The notes: generated from the sequence alone by a model not told the origin. DNA of 64,000 bases from an uncultured Bacteroidota bacterium (GCA_937861115.1 CALMBD010000302.1:33811-97810); one strand, 5' to 3'. Shown: positions 8,720-20,030, counted from the first letter of the stretch. A program made the numbers and translations.

Positions 8720-10072
8720 TCATAAAGAAGTTTGCACGCCTTCCGCGCTGCTGCGGCTGTTGTCCAGAAAACTGCGCACGGCGCTGAAACTGACCGTTTG
8801 GTGTTGAAAAAAATATTGCGCGGCGGCGGCCTCTTCCTCACTTGCACCGAGGTGGTTCAGGATATTGGTCAGGTGCATTTTCATATGCCCCTGTTGTATA
8901 CCGGTAGTTATCAGCGAGCGCACGGCGGCAAAATTTTGCGCCAGTCCCACCGCAGCCACGATGCACATCAGATCGCGCGACGAAGGGTGCCCCAGAATCT
9001 CGAGCGAACGCCGGGCCAGGGGATGTAATGCCGTGAGGCCGCCGACCGTACCGAGGGCAAGCGGGAGTTCAAGTTCGAAGCGGAAAATACCGTTTTCCAC
9101 CCGGCAGCGGCTCAGGCTCCGGTATAGTCCGTCGCGACTGGCGTATGTGTGCGCACAGGCCTCGACGGCGCGAAAATCGTTGCCGGTAGCCATTACCACA
9201 GCATCTATTCCATTGAAAATGCCTTTGTTATGTGTCGTAGCGCGATAAGGATCGATGGTCGCAATGCGCACGGCGACAGCAAAACGTTCGGCCAGTGCTG
9301 CGCCATCCATGCCCTGGATACGCGCCAGTTCGTCGAAAGAGGCAATGGGTGTTTCCGCCCATGCGCGCACTACACATTCCGGGGTATAGTTCGACAGGAT
9401 GGCCATGATGATCTCCACATCGCGTTCGGCATCGCTTAGTCCCGGCATTTCCGTCACAAACAGCTCCAGTGTATCGGCAAAGCGCTCGAGTACGGAGTTG
9501 ATAAAATTAGCGCCCATGCTGTCGCAGGTCTCGAACGAAACGCGGATCTGGTAGTAAAATGGCTCTTGCGCGGTAAAGTCTAGCAGGTCGATGCTTCGGA
9601 TACCGCCGCCGCGTTTCTGCATGTTGACCGTCAGATCGGCGCAGTCGGCGATCAGGCGCTGCTGCAGGTCGGGGAACAGGCTGCGCAGTTTCTCCGGCGC
9701 GCCCTGCCAGCGGAAATGGACCTGGCCGAGTTTTACGGTGCCCACCACTTCCGCATGGAATCCGCCGCGGTCGAGCCAGAATTTGGCTGCGCTGGAAGCC
9801 GCAGCCACCACGCTGCTTTCCTCAATCACCATGGGTACGGCGTACAGTTTGCCGTTGATGAGGAAATTGGGCGCAATGCTGTACGGGAGCGTATAGTTGG
9901 AAACGGCATTTTCGGTAAAGCCGTCGATGATTTTCTGAACCTGTACGTCCGGGTGCTGCCATTGCGACAAGTCGAGGGCTGCCGTCTCGGGATCGGCAGT
10001 ATAGTGTTCCGTCAACCACCCGATCTTCTGCTGTTTGTTCAGTTTGGAAAAGCCTGCTATTGCTTTCGACAT
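8720..10072 (-). CDS. mvaA: Hydroxymethylglutaryl-CoA reductase, class II
   Basis: Interconverts HMG-CoA and mevalonate. The 450-residue protein has the class II pattern: MVIEESSVVAAASSAAKFW (substrate-binding Glu region), THNKGIFNGIDAVVMATGNDFRAVEACAH (catalytic Lys and Asp region) and ITTGIQQGHMKMHLTNI (catalytic His). Class II enzymes are called degradative from Pseudomonas, but many bacteria use them for biosynthesis; the adjacent IPP isomerase gene supports that here. The start at 10072 (MSKAIAGFSKL) is preferred to an in-frame codon at 10111. A TAnnTTTG match on the minus strand at 10109-10116 could serve as promoter. Confidence 0.92.
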   Translation of the reverse strand: MSKAIAGFSKLNKQQKIGWLTEHYTADPETAALDLSQWQHPDVQVQKIIDGFTENAVSNYTLPYSIAPNFLINGKLYAVPMVIEESSVVAAASSAAKFWLDRGGFHAEVVGTVKLGQVHFRWQGAPEKLRSLFPDLQQRLIADCADLTVNMQKRGGGIRSIDLLDFTAQEPFYYQIRVSFETCDSMGANFINSVLERFADTLELFVTEMPGLSDAERDVEIIMAILSNYTPECVVRAWAETPIASFDELARIQGMDGAALAERFAVAVRIATIDPYRATTHNKGIFNGIDAVVMATGNDFRAVEACAHTYASRDGLYRSLSRCRVENGIFRFELELPLALGTVGGLTALHPLARRSLEILGHPSSRDLMCIVAAVGLAQNFAAVRSLITTGIQQGHMKMHLTNILNHLGASEEEAAAAQYFFQHQTVSFSAVRSFLDNSRSSAEGVQTSL

Positions 10073-10140
10073 AGGTATAGGATACGGGGTCATGGGGTAT
10101 AAAATACACAAAAATAAAAAATGACGAGCCGGTTTCGGCC

Positions 10141-11205
10141 TTACCTGGCTTGCAAAAATGCACTTGCCAGTTCAAGGCCCCTGACCTGCGACTCCACAAA
10201 GGTCTGCAATTCGGAATATTCTCCGCGTGCGTGTTTCAAAAAACCGGACGCCTGGCCATAAACCGCAGGTAAAGAGGCTTTTTGGAGCAGGTAGTAGCCG
10301 TCCAGAAAATCGCGCACACCGCCTGAGATGATGACGTGTTTGACCAGGGCTTTTGGCCCCAATTCTGCTGCCGTTATGTTGAGCCAGCGCAACATTTCTT
10401 CAGCGGAATGCCCCACGGCGGCTATTTTTTCAAAGATCAGTTGTCGTGTTGTGTCGCTGCGCAGGAGCTCGAGTTTTGCAAAATTGGTACCGCCTGCCGC
10501 TGCAAACTCAATGGCTTCCAACGGCAGTTGCAACAGGGCACGCATGCTTTTCGGGCCAAATCCCTGTCCCACCTCTTTTACAATGATGTTCAACCCGTCG
10601 ATTTCAGTCAGGGCCTGTATGGTTTCCAATGGCGGCCGTACGAACATGTCGCCTTCCGGCTGCATCGCCTCCTGCAGAGGGTTGACGTGGATGATAAGTC
10701 CGTCGGCGCTCAATTTTGTCAGCAGAGCAGGGATGCGTTCCAGTTCTTTCCGGTCGATCAACTGTTCCACCTGTGCCACGCCGAGGTTGGCATAAAGCGG
10801 CAGGTCCGAACCGATGGTTTGGCGCACGTCGAAGTCGGCAAGGTGTTCATCGCTGTACAACAGCTGGCGGCAGGAGCCAAGCCCCATGCCCATGCCGAAC
10901 TCCGCGCAGGCACGCGCGAGGTTATGGTTGATGACGTTAGCCAGTGCGGTACCGCCCGTCATGCTCGATACCCAGACCGGCGTGCGCAGTGTTTTACCGA
11001 GAAAAGAAAACAGGGGCAGCGATCCCGGTTTCGGGTGGGCGGCCAGCAGCGGTTCGTAGAAGAACCGGTGGTCCAGTTCGCCGCTTTCCACCCTGCTTTT
11101 GAAGGCCAGGTCGATATGGTCCTGCTTCCGCGAGGTGGCCGTCGGGTCTTCATCGGGAAGGCCGATCAGTACTGCAGGGTGTAATTTTGTCGGGTCGGTT
11201 GCCAT
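10141..11205 (-). CDS. fni: Type 2 isopentenyl-diphosphate delta-isomerase
   Basis: FMN- and NADPH-dependent enzyme converting IPP to DMAPP. Visible family features are the N-terminal SRKQDHI, VSSMTGG, GMGMGLGSCR, the substrate motif HVNPLQEAMQPEGD, VKEVGQGFG, and FAAAGGTNFAKLE. The length of 354 residues is typical. The ATG at 11205 is chosen: a TAnnTTTG promoter element lies on the minus strand at 11223-11230, between this ATG and a GTG at 11256 that overlaps the upstream gene's stop. If that promoter is used, the longer form cannot be made from it. With mvaA downstream this forms part of a mevalonate route. Confidence 0.92.
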   Translation of the reverse strand: MATDPTKLHPAVLIGLPDEDPTATSRKQDHIDLAFKSRVESGELDHRFFYEPLLAAHPKPGSLPLFSFLGKTLRTPVWVSSMTGGTALANVINHNLARACAEFGMGMGLGSCRQLLYSDEHLADFDVRQTIGSDLPLYANLGVAQVEQLIDRKELERIPALLTKLSADGLIIHVNPLQEAMQPEGDMFVRPPLETIQALTEIDGLNIIVKEVGQGFGPKSMRALLQLPLEAIEFAAAGGTNFAKLELLRSDTTRQLIFEKIAAVGHSAEEMLRWLNITAAELGPKALVKHVIISGGVRDFLDGYYLLQKASLPAVYGQASGFLKHARGEYSELQTFVESQVRGLELASAFLQAR

Positions 11206-11222
11206 TGGGTAATCTTGTTTTG

Positions 11223-11230
11223 CAAAGGTA
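11223..11230 (-). promoter_or_regulatory. TAnnTTTG -7 element upstream of fni
   Basis: The minus strand reads TACCTTTG, the Bacteroidota -7 consensus, 18 bases before the ATG at 11205. I did not find a well-spaced -33 TTG. It argues for a short leader and for the shorter protein start. Confidence 0.45.
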
Positions 11231-11252
11231 AACGTTAGTCGGCTCAACCCTT

Positions 11253-11906
11253 TCACCGCACTACTTTAAAAGAAAAATGGCCGTTGCCTGTTGCGGCCCA
11301 GGTGCGCACCCATATCGGCAGCAGCATTTCCGTACCGCGTGCCGTGGTGATATCGCCCAGGTCGATGACGTCGTTCCAGCCCCAGGGCTGCAAAAAAGCA
11401 CGGATAACCAGTTGTTTGGCGTCAGCGTCGTTGCCGCTCACGAACATGGTGCCGCGATCGGTGGCCGAGGATTTGCCGGCGTCGACCATCACTTCGCAAT
11501 TAACGATGTTGAGTGTTTTTACCACTTTGGCAGTGGGAAAGGCCGCCTGTATCTGTTCGCCGAGGGAGTCGGTGTTGCAGATGAACAAAGAAGGCGGCAT
11601 GCCTTTTGAAAAGTCAAGCGGGTTGCTGATGTCTACAAGCACCTTGCCCGCGAGGCGCCCGGCGCCTGCTGCGTTCAGGGCGTCGAGCGTGGCTTCGCCT
11701 TTGGTGGCCACAAAAACAAGATCGCCAAAGCCGGCGGCATCGGCAAAAGTGCCTTCTGAAGCGTTTTCGCCGTTGGCGGCCACCCAGGCGAGGGCTTTTT
11801 CATTGCCTTTGCTGCGGCTGCCCATCCGCACTTCGTGGCCGAGTTTGATCAAGGCCGAACCGATGGTTTTGCCTACCATGCCGGTTCCAAGTACTGCTAT
11901 TTTCAT
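11253..11906 (-). CDS. NADP-binding oxidoreductase (F420-dependent NADP reductase-like)
   Basis: 217 residues with an N-terminal Rossmann fold, MKIAVLGTGMVGKTIGSALIKLGHEVRMGSRS, of the pyrroline-5-carboxylate reductase/F420-NADP oxidoreductase fold. Arg and Ser after the second strand (GSRSK) suggest NADP rather than NAD. DISNPLDF and KTLNIVN are common to this family. The electron partner and substrate are not evident; F420 itself is unlikely in Bacteroidota. The gene sits 47 bases upstream of fni on the same strand, but fni also has its own promoter element. Confidence 0.8.
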   Translation of the reverse strand: MKIAVLGTGMVGKTIGSALIKLGHEVRMGSRSKGNEKALAWVAANGENASEGTFADAAGFGDLVFVATKGEATLDALNAAGAGRLAGKVLVDISNPLDFSKGMPPSLFICNTDSLGEQIQAAFPTAKVVKTLNIVNCEVMVDAGKSSATDRGTMFVSGNDADAKQLVIRAFLQPWGWNDVIDLGDITTARGTEMLLPIWVRTWAATGNGHFSFKVVR

Positions 11907-12015
11907 GGTGACTGGATATGTTTAGTGAAACGGAACATGAAACAGGTAAGCGGGCAAGATGTTGAGACCGGATAAAATAACCTTGCATATTGGTGTTTCC
12001 CTTTTTCAACGACAC

Positions 12016-12045
12016 TTTGCCGGAAAATAAAATTCCGTACTTTTG
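12016..12045 (+). promoter_or_regulatory. Bacteroidota-type promoter for hppA
   Basis: TTTG at 12016-12019, an 18-base spacer, and TACTTTTG at 12038-12045 match the -33/-7 consensus. Transcription would start near 12052, giving a leader of about 80 bases. Confidence 0.65.
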
Positions 12046-12131
12046 CCGCCGTTTTCGGGTGCAAGCACCCCGTTTTTTATGATTTTCAACACGTTACACC
12101 AACTTTTTCACACTAAAAATAGACATACCGG

Positions 12132-14579
<2,448 letters not shown>

Positions 14580-14607
14580 ACTGCCGCAAGGATCTAACCA
14601 ATAAAAT

Positions 14608-14635
14608 GCCCTGGCCCGCTTTTGCGGGTCAGGGC
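14608..14635 (+). terminator. Rho-independent terminator of hppA
   Basis: GCCCTGGCCCGC at 14608-14619 pairs with GCGGGTCAGGGC at 14624-14635 (one G-U pair) around a TTTT loop, followed by TTTGTGTTT. It lies 29 bases past the hppA stop. Confidence 0.8.
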
Positions 14636-14792
14636 TTTGTGTTTATTTGCAGATAGGTTTCCGAGAGGGGTATTATCAAAGTAGTGTTTGGATGTTGTAC
14701 AGGTGTGCGTTGATTGTTGTGCAAATTTGGAGCGTTGTGACCGTGGCAGCAATTACATTTTTGGCCGGTTTTCCATCAGGTACCGCCGGCAG

Positions 14793-14908
14793 GGTACCGC
14801 CGGCTTTAGCCGGTGTGATCTAAGAATGGCGTATATACCATTAATATGCGCCGGCTGAAGCCGGGCGGTACCTGACCTTTGTGCGCGCCGGCTAAAGCCG
14901 GCGGTACC
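14793..14908. repeat. Three copies of a GC-rich palindromic repeat unit
   Basis: GGTACCGCCGGCTTTAGCC begins one copy at 14793-14813. Its exact reverse complement lies at 14888-14908, and a near copy in the same inverted orientation (GAAG for AAAG, one extra G) at 14851-14872. Each unit contains its own small palindrome, GCCGGCTTTAGCCGG. This is a REP-like dispersed intergenic element; no associated transposase is present in the window. It fills much of the 424-base spacer between hppA and the next gene. Confidence 0.8.
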
Positions 14909-15003
14909 TGGACGGTACCGGGCACAAAAAAGGAGCCACCGCCGGATAACCGGGATGACTCCTGTTGGATTTTCGCGTGCCTGAGATGGCCTTCGTTTTG
15001 TGT

Positions 15004-16176
15004 TTATTGGCGCTTGATGAGCGGGAATACTTTTTTACCTTCGCCGGTCACCATGTGCAGGTAATATACGCCGTCCGGCAGGCCGTCGCCGCTTATGGTG
15101 GCGGAATATTCTCCCTGATCCTGATGTGCCTCATTGCTGACAGATTGCACCAGCCGGCCCATTGCGTCGTACAGGTTAAGCTGCGTCGGACCCGGTTTCA
15201 GACGTTCATAATGCAGGGTGGCTGATTCGCTGAAGGGATTGGGGCTGGGAGGCAGGAGGAGGGTAATGTCTGACGGTGCGGAAGCGAGGTCTGATGCCGG
15301 TGAATCGGTGGATTCATCGCTGCGTTCCGGAGGCTTGCAACTGTTGCACATCCGGAAGTCCATGCTTTCATGGAATGTTATGGAGAAATCGACATAGCCG
15401 ACATTGGTTGAATTTTGGTAATCGACGGTGAATAAGGGTGTGCCGTTACCTATGGTATTGCCTGCCGTATATACACATTGTGCATAGCCTGCACCCTGTT
15501 GTCCGGGGCCCAGATCATCCGGCTCGAAGTGGAAAAAGTTCCCGATCCACTGATTCTGGTTCAGCGGGTTTGGCCCAATTCGACCGTCGCCATTGGATAC
15601 GGCAAGGCCGAACCAGTAATCCTTGTCTGCGTAATTTATTTTCCCCAACATTCCGGTGGGATAAGGCGAGTTCTGGGAGTAAGTCTCTCGTACACAGAAA
15701 TTGAGGCTCTGACCGCCATTCATGCTGAACATGTTGAACTGGTTGCAGGGGTTTTGGAATTCGACTATACCATCAATGATAATAATGCCAGTAGTAATTT
15801 CGACCATAATCCCTTCGCTCCAGTCGCCATCAGGGCAATAGGAAGCACTGACGGTAAACTGGTAGGTGTGGCCTGGTAAAAGGTTGTTTATGGTAAGGCT
15901 GGGGGTATTGACGTAGTTGGTAGGTACGGCCTGGCCGAGATTTACATCCAGCCCCTCCACGCGGTAGTAGGTGGTATAGGCGCTGGGTTCCCAGGCAAGG
16001 CTGACACTGTTGGGTGTGACGCCTACGGCGGCTATCCAGCCCGGTGCGGGAGCGACACAAACCGACTGGCCGGTTTCAACCGTGGGTACGGGATCGACGG
16101 TATGGGCAAAAAAAACGGCCGGCCAAACCAGGGCAGGCAGGCAGAGCAGGAGAAAGCGGAAAGTTCTCTTTTTCAT
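15004..16176 (-). CDS. T9SS-exported protein with a fibronectin type III domain
   Basis: 390 residues with signal peptide MKKRTFRFLLLCLPALVWPAVFFAHT. A fibronectin type III domain follows (about residues 30-125; VTPNSVSLAWEPSAYTTYYRVEGL and NNLLPGHTYQFTVSA). A central region of about 150 residues I do not recognise contains CKPPERSDESTDSP near its end. The last 80 residues form a T9SS type A sorting domain: PSPNPFSESATLHY, then LNLYDAMGRLVQS, ending in GVYYLHMVTGEGKKVFPLIKRQ. The product should be exported through the T9SS and held at or released from the cell surface. Two adjacent ATGs (16179 and 16176) are possible starts. Function unknown. Confidence 0.8.
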   Translation of the reverse strand: MKKRTFRFLLLCLPALVWPAVFFAHTVDPVPTVETGQSVCVAPAPGWIAAVGVTPNSVSLAWEPSAYTTYYRVEGLDVNLGQAVPTNYVNTPSLTINNLLPGHTYQFTVSASYCPDGDWSEGIMVEITTGIIIIDGIVEFQNPCNQFNMFSMNGGQSLNFCVRETYSQNSPYPTGMLGKINYADKDYWFGLAVSNGDGRIGPNPLNQNQWIGNFFHFEPDDLGPGQQGAGYAQCVYTAGNTIGNGTPLFTVDYQNSTNVGYVDFSITFHESMDFRMCNSCKPPERSDESTDSPASDLASAPSDITLLLPPSPNPFSESATLHYERLKPGPTQLNLYDAMGRLVQSVSNEAHQDQGEYSATISGDGLPDGVYYLHMVTGEGKKVFPLIKRQ

Positions 16177-16971
16177 CATGTTATTGTTTATTATATTACC
16201 TGTTTGAGAAAAATCACACAAATGTTGCCCGCTTCGAGCGTTATTTCTTCTACATTTTTTTCGGATTTTCCGAAACCCCTTGCGACCGGTTTGCAAAGCT
16301 CATCAAACACTGCCCTTTTATGCTGAATCGAAAATTGTTGGAAGTGCTGGGGCGTCTGGGCCCCGCAGAGAAAAAGCAGTTGCGTTTGTTTCTGGTGTCA
16401 CCCTATTTTAACCGTGCGTCCAATGCGGAGGAAATCGTTCGTTTGTACGACTATATCGTCAATTACAATGCCGAAGAGGCGCACCCCGCTTTATCTAAAG
16501 AAGTAGTATTTGGTTTGTTTTTTCCAGGAAAGCCATTTCGGGAAAAAGAAAAAGGGCCACTTGATTCAATGACATCAGAGTTATTCCGGTTGGTGCGCCG
16601 GTTTTTAGGACAATTAGAAATGGAAAAGGAAAATCTTGAAATAAGTGACTACTTGGCTTTAGCAAAATTCTACAGGAAGTTTGGTTTTGAAGAAAGGTTT
16701 TGGCAGAATATGCATATGATAAGAAAATCTCATGAAAACCTGGCAGTACGCGATGCAAATTTTTATTTTGATCTATTTAAAATTGAAGAAGAAGAGTCAG
16801 GGTTCCGTGCTCTATACAATTCTTTTGTTGACGATATGAATCTGCACGCTGCACACAGAAATTTAGATGTGTTTTATAGCATACTCAAAATGGAACTTTC
16901 ATGTGCGCTAGAGATTCAAAAAAAATATGCTTATATAGAGGACTATCCATTATCAGATTTGTTTAATAATG

Positions 16972-16977
16972 TATTTA
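16972..16977 (+). repeat. Left target-site duplication of the IS
   Basis: TATTTA directly precedes the left inverted repeat and recurs at 17984-17989 directly after the right one. The next base on either side leaves the boundary ambiguous by one position. Confidence 0.8.
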
Positions 16978-17983
16978 ACGTGAGTTTTGGATATGTTGGA
17001 GGTTGTAGAAATGAAAATAGGCCAAAAAATGAGAGATTTGAGTTACGACACTTAAAATTTCTCAAGATTCAGCCTATGGACACCAAAGTTAATGAACAGA
17101 AGTTGCTTGAAATATTCATTTGGACGGATGATTTTGTAAAATCTTATGATCGACTCTTTCTTCCTGCTCCTGGAGGTCAGCGGCGCCGGAGGCCAGGGTT
17201 GACTACCAGCGAGATGATGACGCTCTTGATTTTTTACCATTACAGTGGGTATAAATGTTTTGAATACTACTACCAACGCTGTGTTTTGAAGGATTTGTGC
17301 GATCATTTTCCTCAAGCCCCTTCCTACAATCGATTTGTCCAACTTATTCCCCGTTGCATGAACCTGATGTATTTGATGGGACAGATTCGTGGGCGTTTGG
17401 CCCAAGCCACGGGTTTCTACTTTGTGGACAGCAAAAAACTGCCTGTGTGTGACAACCGCCGCATCCATTCCCACAAAGTTTTTAAGGATGTGGCCAAACG
17501 GGGCAAAACATCAACAGGGTGGTTCTTTGGATTAAAAATACATTTGATTATCAACAATATAGGTGAAATCGTGAATTTTGTAATTACTGCGGGCAACGTT
17601 ATGGATAATGCTAAAGGGGTTTTGGACCAGCTCTTTAGATTCATCCAGGGAAAATGTTTTGGCGATAAGGGCTACATCAGCAAATACTTCGAACATTACT
17701 ATCGACAAGGTATCCATCTGGTCACCCGAATCCGCAAAAACATGAAAAACCGGCCAATGGATTGGTGCGACAAAATGATGCTGTTCAAACGGGGTGTCAT
17801 CGAGTCGGTCAACGATATCCTTATGACGGTCTTCGATATTGACCACACCCGCCATCGCAGCCCAATCAATGCCGTGACTCATATGCTCGGGGCTGTCCTT
17901 GCTTACAGTTTTTACGACTCCAAACCATCCGTTTTCAATCCCGCTTTTCTCAATATGCCCTGAGACCTATCCAAAACTCACGT
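16978..17983 (+). mobile_element. Complete IS982-family insertion sequence, 1006 bp
   Basis: The ends are inverted repeats: ACGTGAGTTTTGGATA at 16978-16993 and its exact reverse complement at 17968-17983, with partial identity continuing inward. The element is flanked by a 6-base direct repeat, TATTTA. It holds one transposase gene reading rightwards. Intact ends, an intact transposase frame and a perfect target duplication point to a recent insertion that may still be mobile. Confidence 0.9.
17076..17963 (+). CDS. IS982 family transposase
   Basis: 295 residues, the normal size for the family. The DDE triad is visible: Asp in TGFYFVDSKKLPVCDN, Asp in GKCFGDKGYIS, and Glu in FKRGVIESVNDIL. 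Other IS982 features are SYNRFVQLIPR, HSHKVFKDVAKRGKTSTGWFFGLKIHL, and the C-terminal HTRHRSPINAVTHMLGAVLAYSF. The chosen ATG at 17076 (MDTKVNEQKLLEIFIWTDDF) gives the usual N-terminus; the frame is open further upstream into the interrupted host gene, so a fused product is also possible. Confidence 0.93.
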   Translation: MDTKVNEQKLLEIFIWTDDFVKSYDRLFLPAPGGQRRRRPGLTTSEMMTLLIFYHYSGYKCFEYYYQRCVLKDLCDHFPQAPSYNRFVQLIPRCMNLMYLMGQIRGRLAQATGFYFVDSKKLPVCDNRRIHSHKVFKDVAKRGKTSTGWFFGLKIHLIINNIGEIVNFVITAGNVMDNAKGVLDQLFRFIQGKCFGDKGYISKYFEHYYRQGIHLVTRIRKNMKNRPMDWCDKMMLFKRGVIESVNDILMTVFDIDHTRHRSPINAVTHMLGAVLAYSFYDSKPSVFNPAFLNMP

Positions 17984-17989
17984 TATTTA
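17984..17989 (+). repeat. Right target-site duplication of the IS
   Basis: TATTTA directly follows the right inverted repeat, matching 16972-16977. Confidence 0.8.
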
Positions 17990-18792
17990 AGTTAACAAAA
18001 GAAGGCGGTCCGTTTGATATACCAATTAATCAATTGTATAGAGCAGCATTTGAGCAACTAAAGAATAATGAAAAAGATATCAATTTGACCGAATTCGAGT
18101 CCTTATTAGAGGTATATAAGAAAGAAATCCCTAGAGAAAAACTAAGTAACCTTAAAGCTTTCTTTAGATTTTTATGGGCACAACGATATCGTATAGCAGG
18201 AGACGACATGTCGTTGCGTCAAAATTTTGAGATTAACAAACAACACCTAATCGAAGGTTATTTTTACATAGACAATTACATTCCCCATACCACTTTCCGG
18301 AATCTGGTCATTTTCGGCCTGAAACTCGGCGAATACGACTGGGTTAAAAATTTTTTAGATACCCACCCTCCCGAGCGCATCGGGAGTACCCGCTATCCGG
18401 CAGAAATTCACAGCCTGAACTACGCTGAGTATTATTTTTATCTGAAAAACTACGATGAGGCCCTGGAACGGCTGGTATACAAACTTTTTGAAAACCCGAC
18501 CGTCAGCATTCTCGCCGACGTTCTCCTCATCAAGATATACTACGAGACCCAGAACGACCTGCTCGAAACCCGCATGAAGGCCCTCGACCAGAAGGTCCGG
18601 CGCTCCAAACTCGGCGCGGAGGTAAAAAACCGCTACCTCACCTTCCTTCGAAAACTCGACAAGATCATCAAATACGGCTGGCAGAAGAAAAGTCCCCGGC
18701 GCCTGCAATTGATCGATGAGGTCAAATCCGCCCCGGAGATCATTGCACGGGAGTGGCTGCTGGAGCAACTGAGTGAGAAGTGAGTTGCCGGT

Positions 18793-18851
18793 GGCACACC
18801 GGTCCGGCCCAACATTGTGCCCGGCGCAAAGCCGGACCGGACCGGTGTGCC
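18793..18851. repeat. GC-rich inverted repeat after the disrupted gene
   Basis: GGCACACCGGTCCGG at 18793-18807 pairs with CCGGACCGGTGTGCC at 18837-18851; the right arm carries an extra CGGAC step just before it. It may terminate transcription of the disrupted gene or be another dispersed palindromic unit, similar in style to the one at 14793-14908. Confidence 0.7.
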
Positions 18852-18993
18852 GTCAGGATGCTTTTGATTGGTATAAAAATAATTTGTTTTAAACAAAACT
18901 ATTTATTTTAAATTTGCAGGCTGAGCGCGTGTTCGGGGATTTATTCCTGAACACACGCTAATTGACCGGAATGTTCACTAACCAATTTTTGCC

Positions 18994-20013
18994 ATGAAAG
19001 CACTGAAAATTCTGTTATACGTTGTATTGGGCTTGCTCGCTTTATGGGCACTGCTGGGCCTTTTTGCCCGAAAAAACTACCATATTGAACGCAGTACCGA
19101 GATCGACGCACCCATCGAACTCGTGCATGAACAGGTAAGTTTTTTCAAGAACTTCAAGCATTGGTCGCCCTGGCACGTGTACGACCCCAATATGCAAACC
19201 AACATTGAAGGAACCGACGGGACGCCCGGCGCGGTCTATACCTGGTCGGGCAACGACAAGGTGGGTAAAGGCAACCAGGTGCTCAGGGTCGTGACGCCGA
19301 CGCGGGTTGAACTGGATGTGTCCTATAACGATTGGGGCCCTTCCCCTGTATTTTTCCAACTGGAGCCCAAAGGCCAAAAAACAAACATCACCTGGGCGAT
19401 GGACATGCACGTGCCTTTTCCCTGGAATGCTTTTGCCATGCTGACCGATGTGAATGCCTTTGTCGGAAAAGACTATGAAAGTGGCCTGATCAACCTCAAG
19501 AAGGTGTGCGAAGACATTGCGCACAAAATATACCGGGGCTTTGAGGTTTTCGAGGTCGATCTGCCGGTTCGTTACTATGTCAGCGTACGCAAAGTAGTCC
19601 CCATCCCGGAAATAACGTCGTTTTTCGGCGAAAACCTGGGTATGATCATGGAAACGGTACAATCCAGGAAACTGACGCAGGCAGGTCCCCCCTCCGGGCT
19701 GTACTGGAGCTACGACGAGGAGGCCGGCACGACCGATATGGCTGCTGCCATTCCAATTGCCGAGGAAAAGAAACTCGGCAGCGGCGTACAGGTGTTCACC
19801 ATAGGTGGCGGCAAGGCGCTGGTCATCGATTATCTCGGCGACTATACCGGCCTGGGTGAAGCGCACCGCGCCATGGACGATTGTATGCAAGACATGAAAC
19901 TGCGCAATATTCCACCGGCTGTTGAAGAATACCTCACCGACCCATCCACGGAACCCGATACCGCGAAGTGGCTGACGAAGATTATTTATTTTGTCGAGCC
20001 GGAGGAGAAGTAA
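18994..20013 (+). CDS. SRPBCC domain plus GyrI-like effector-binding domain protein
   Basis: 339 residues. An N-terminal membrane helix (MKALKILLYVVLGLLALWALLGLFA) anchors it. Residues about 28-175 form an SRPBCC/polyketide-cyclase fold (STEIDAPIELVHEQVSFFKNFKHWSPWHVYDPN, then TNITWAMDMHVPFPW). Residues about 180-335 form a GyrI/AraC effector-binding domain (FEVDLPVRYYVSVRKVVPIPEI, GGKALVIDYLGDYTGLGEAHRAM, ending EVYLTDPSTEPDTAKWLTKIIYFVE-like). This fusion is common in Bacteroidota and probably binds a small hydrophobic ligand. TAAATTTG at 18909-18916 matches the -7 consensus 78 bases upstream. Confidence 0.85.
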   Translation: MKALKILLYVVLGLLALWALLGLFARKNYHIERSTEIDAPIELVHEQVSFFKNFKHWSPWHVYDPNMQTNIEGTDGTPGAVYTWSGNDKVGKGNQVLRVVTPTRVELDVSYNDWGPSPVFFQLEPKGQKTNITWAMDMHVPFPWNAFAMLTDVNAFVGKDYESGLINLKKVCEDIAHKIYRGFEVFEVDLPVRYYVSVRKVVPIPEITSFFGENLGMIMETVQSRKLTQAGPPSGLYWSYDEEAGTTDMAAAIPIAEEKKLGSGVQVFTIGGGKALVIDYLGDYTGLGEAHRAMDDCMQDMKLRNIPPAVEEYLTDPSTEPDTAKWLTKIIYFVEPEEK

Positions 20014-20030
20014 GCGCGGGTTCTGCAACT

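Larger units (their letters stand above)
16320..18783 (+). pseudogene. Hypothetical protein gene interrupted by an IS982-family element
   Basis: The gene is split: codons 1-219 lie at 16320-16977 and the rest at 17990-18783. Removing the insertion sequence plus one copy of the target duplication (1012 bases) restores one open frame of 483 residues, from MLNRKLLEVLGRLGPAEKKQ to REWLLEQLSEK, reading VFKLTKEGG across the junction. The product would be soluble and helical, with many Leu/Lys/Glu heptad-like stretches; I do not recognise a family. As it stands, the 5' part reads in frame through the IS left end into the transposase, giving a 547-codon chimeric frame. The central part (about 16620-16977 and 17990-18290) is much more AT-rich than both ends of the same gene. 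Confidence 0.85.

Noticed and set aside
16044-16319. Upstream extension of the interrupted gene/transposase frame
   Set aside because: It overlaps the antisense T9SS FN3 gene, lacks coding character and the natural start MLNRKLLEV is at 16320.
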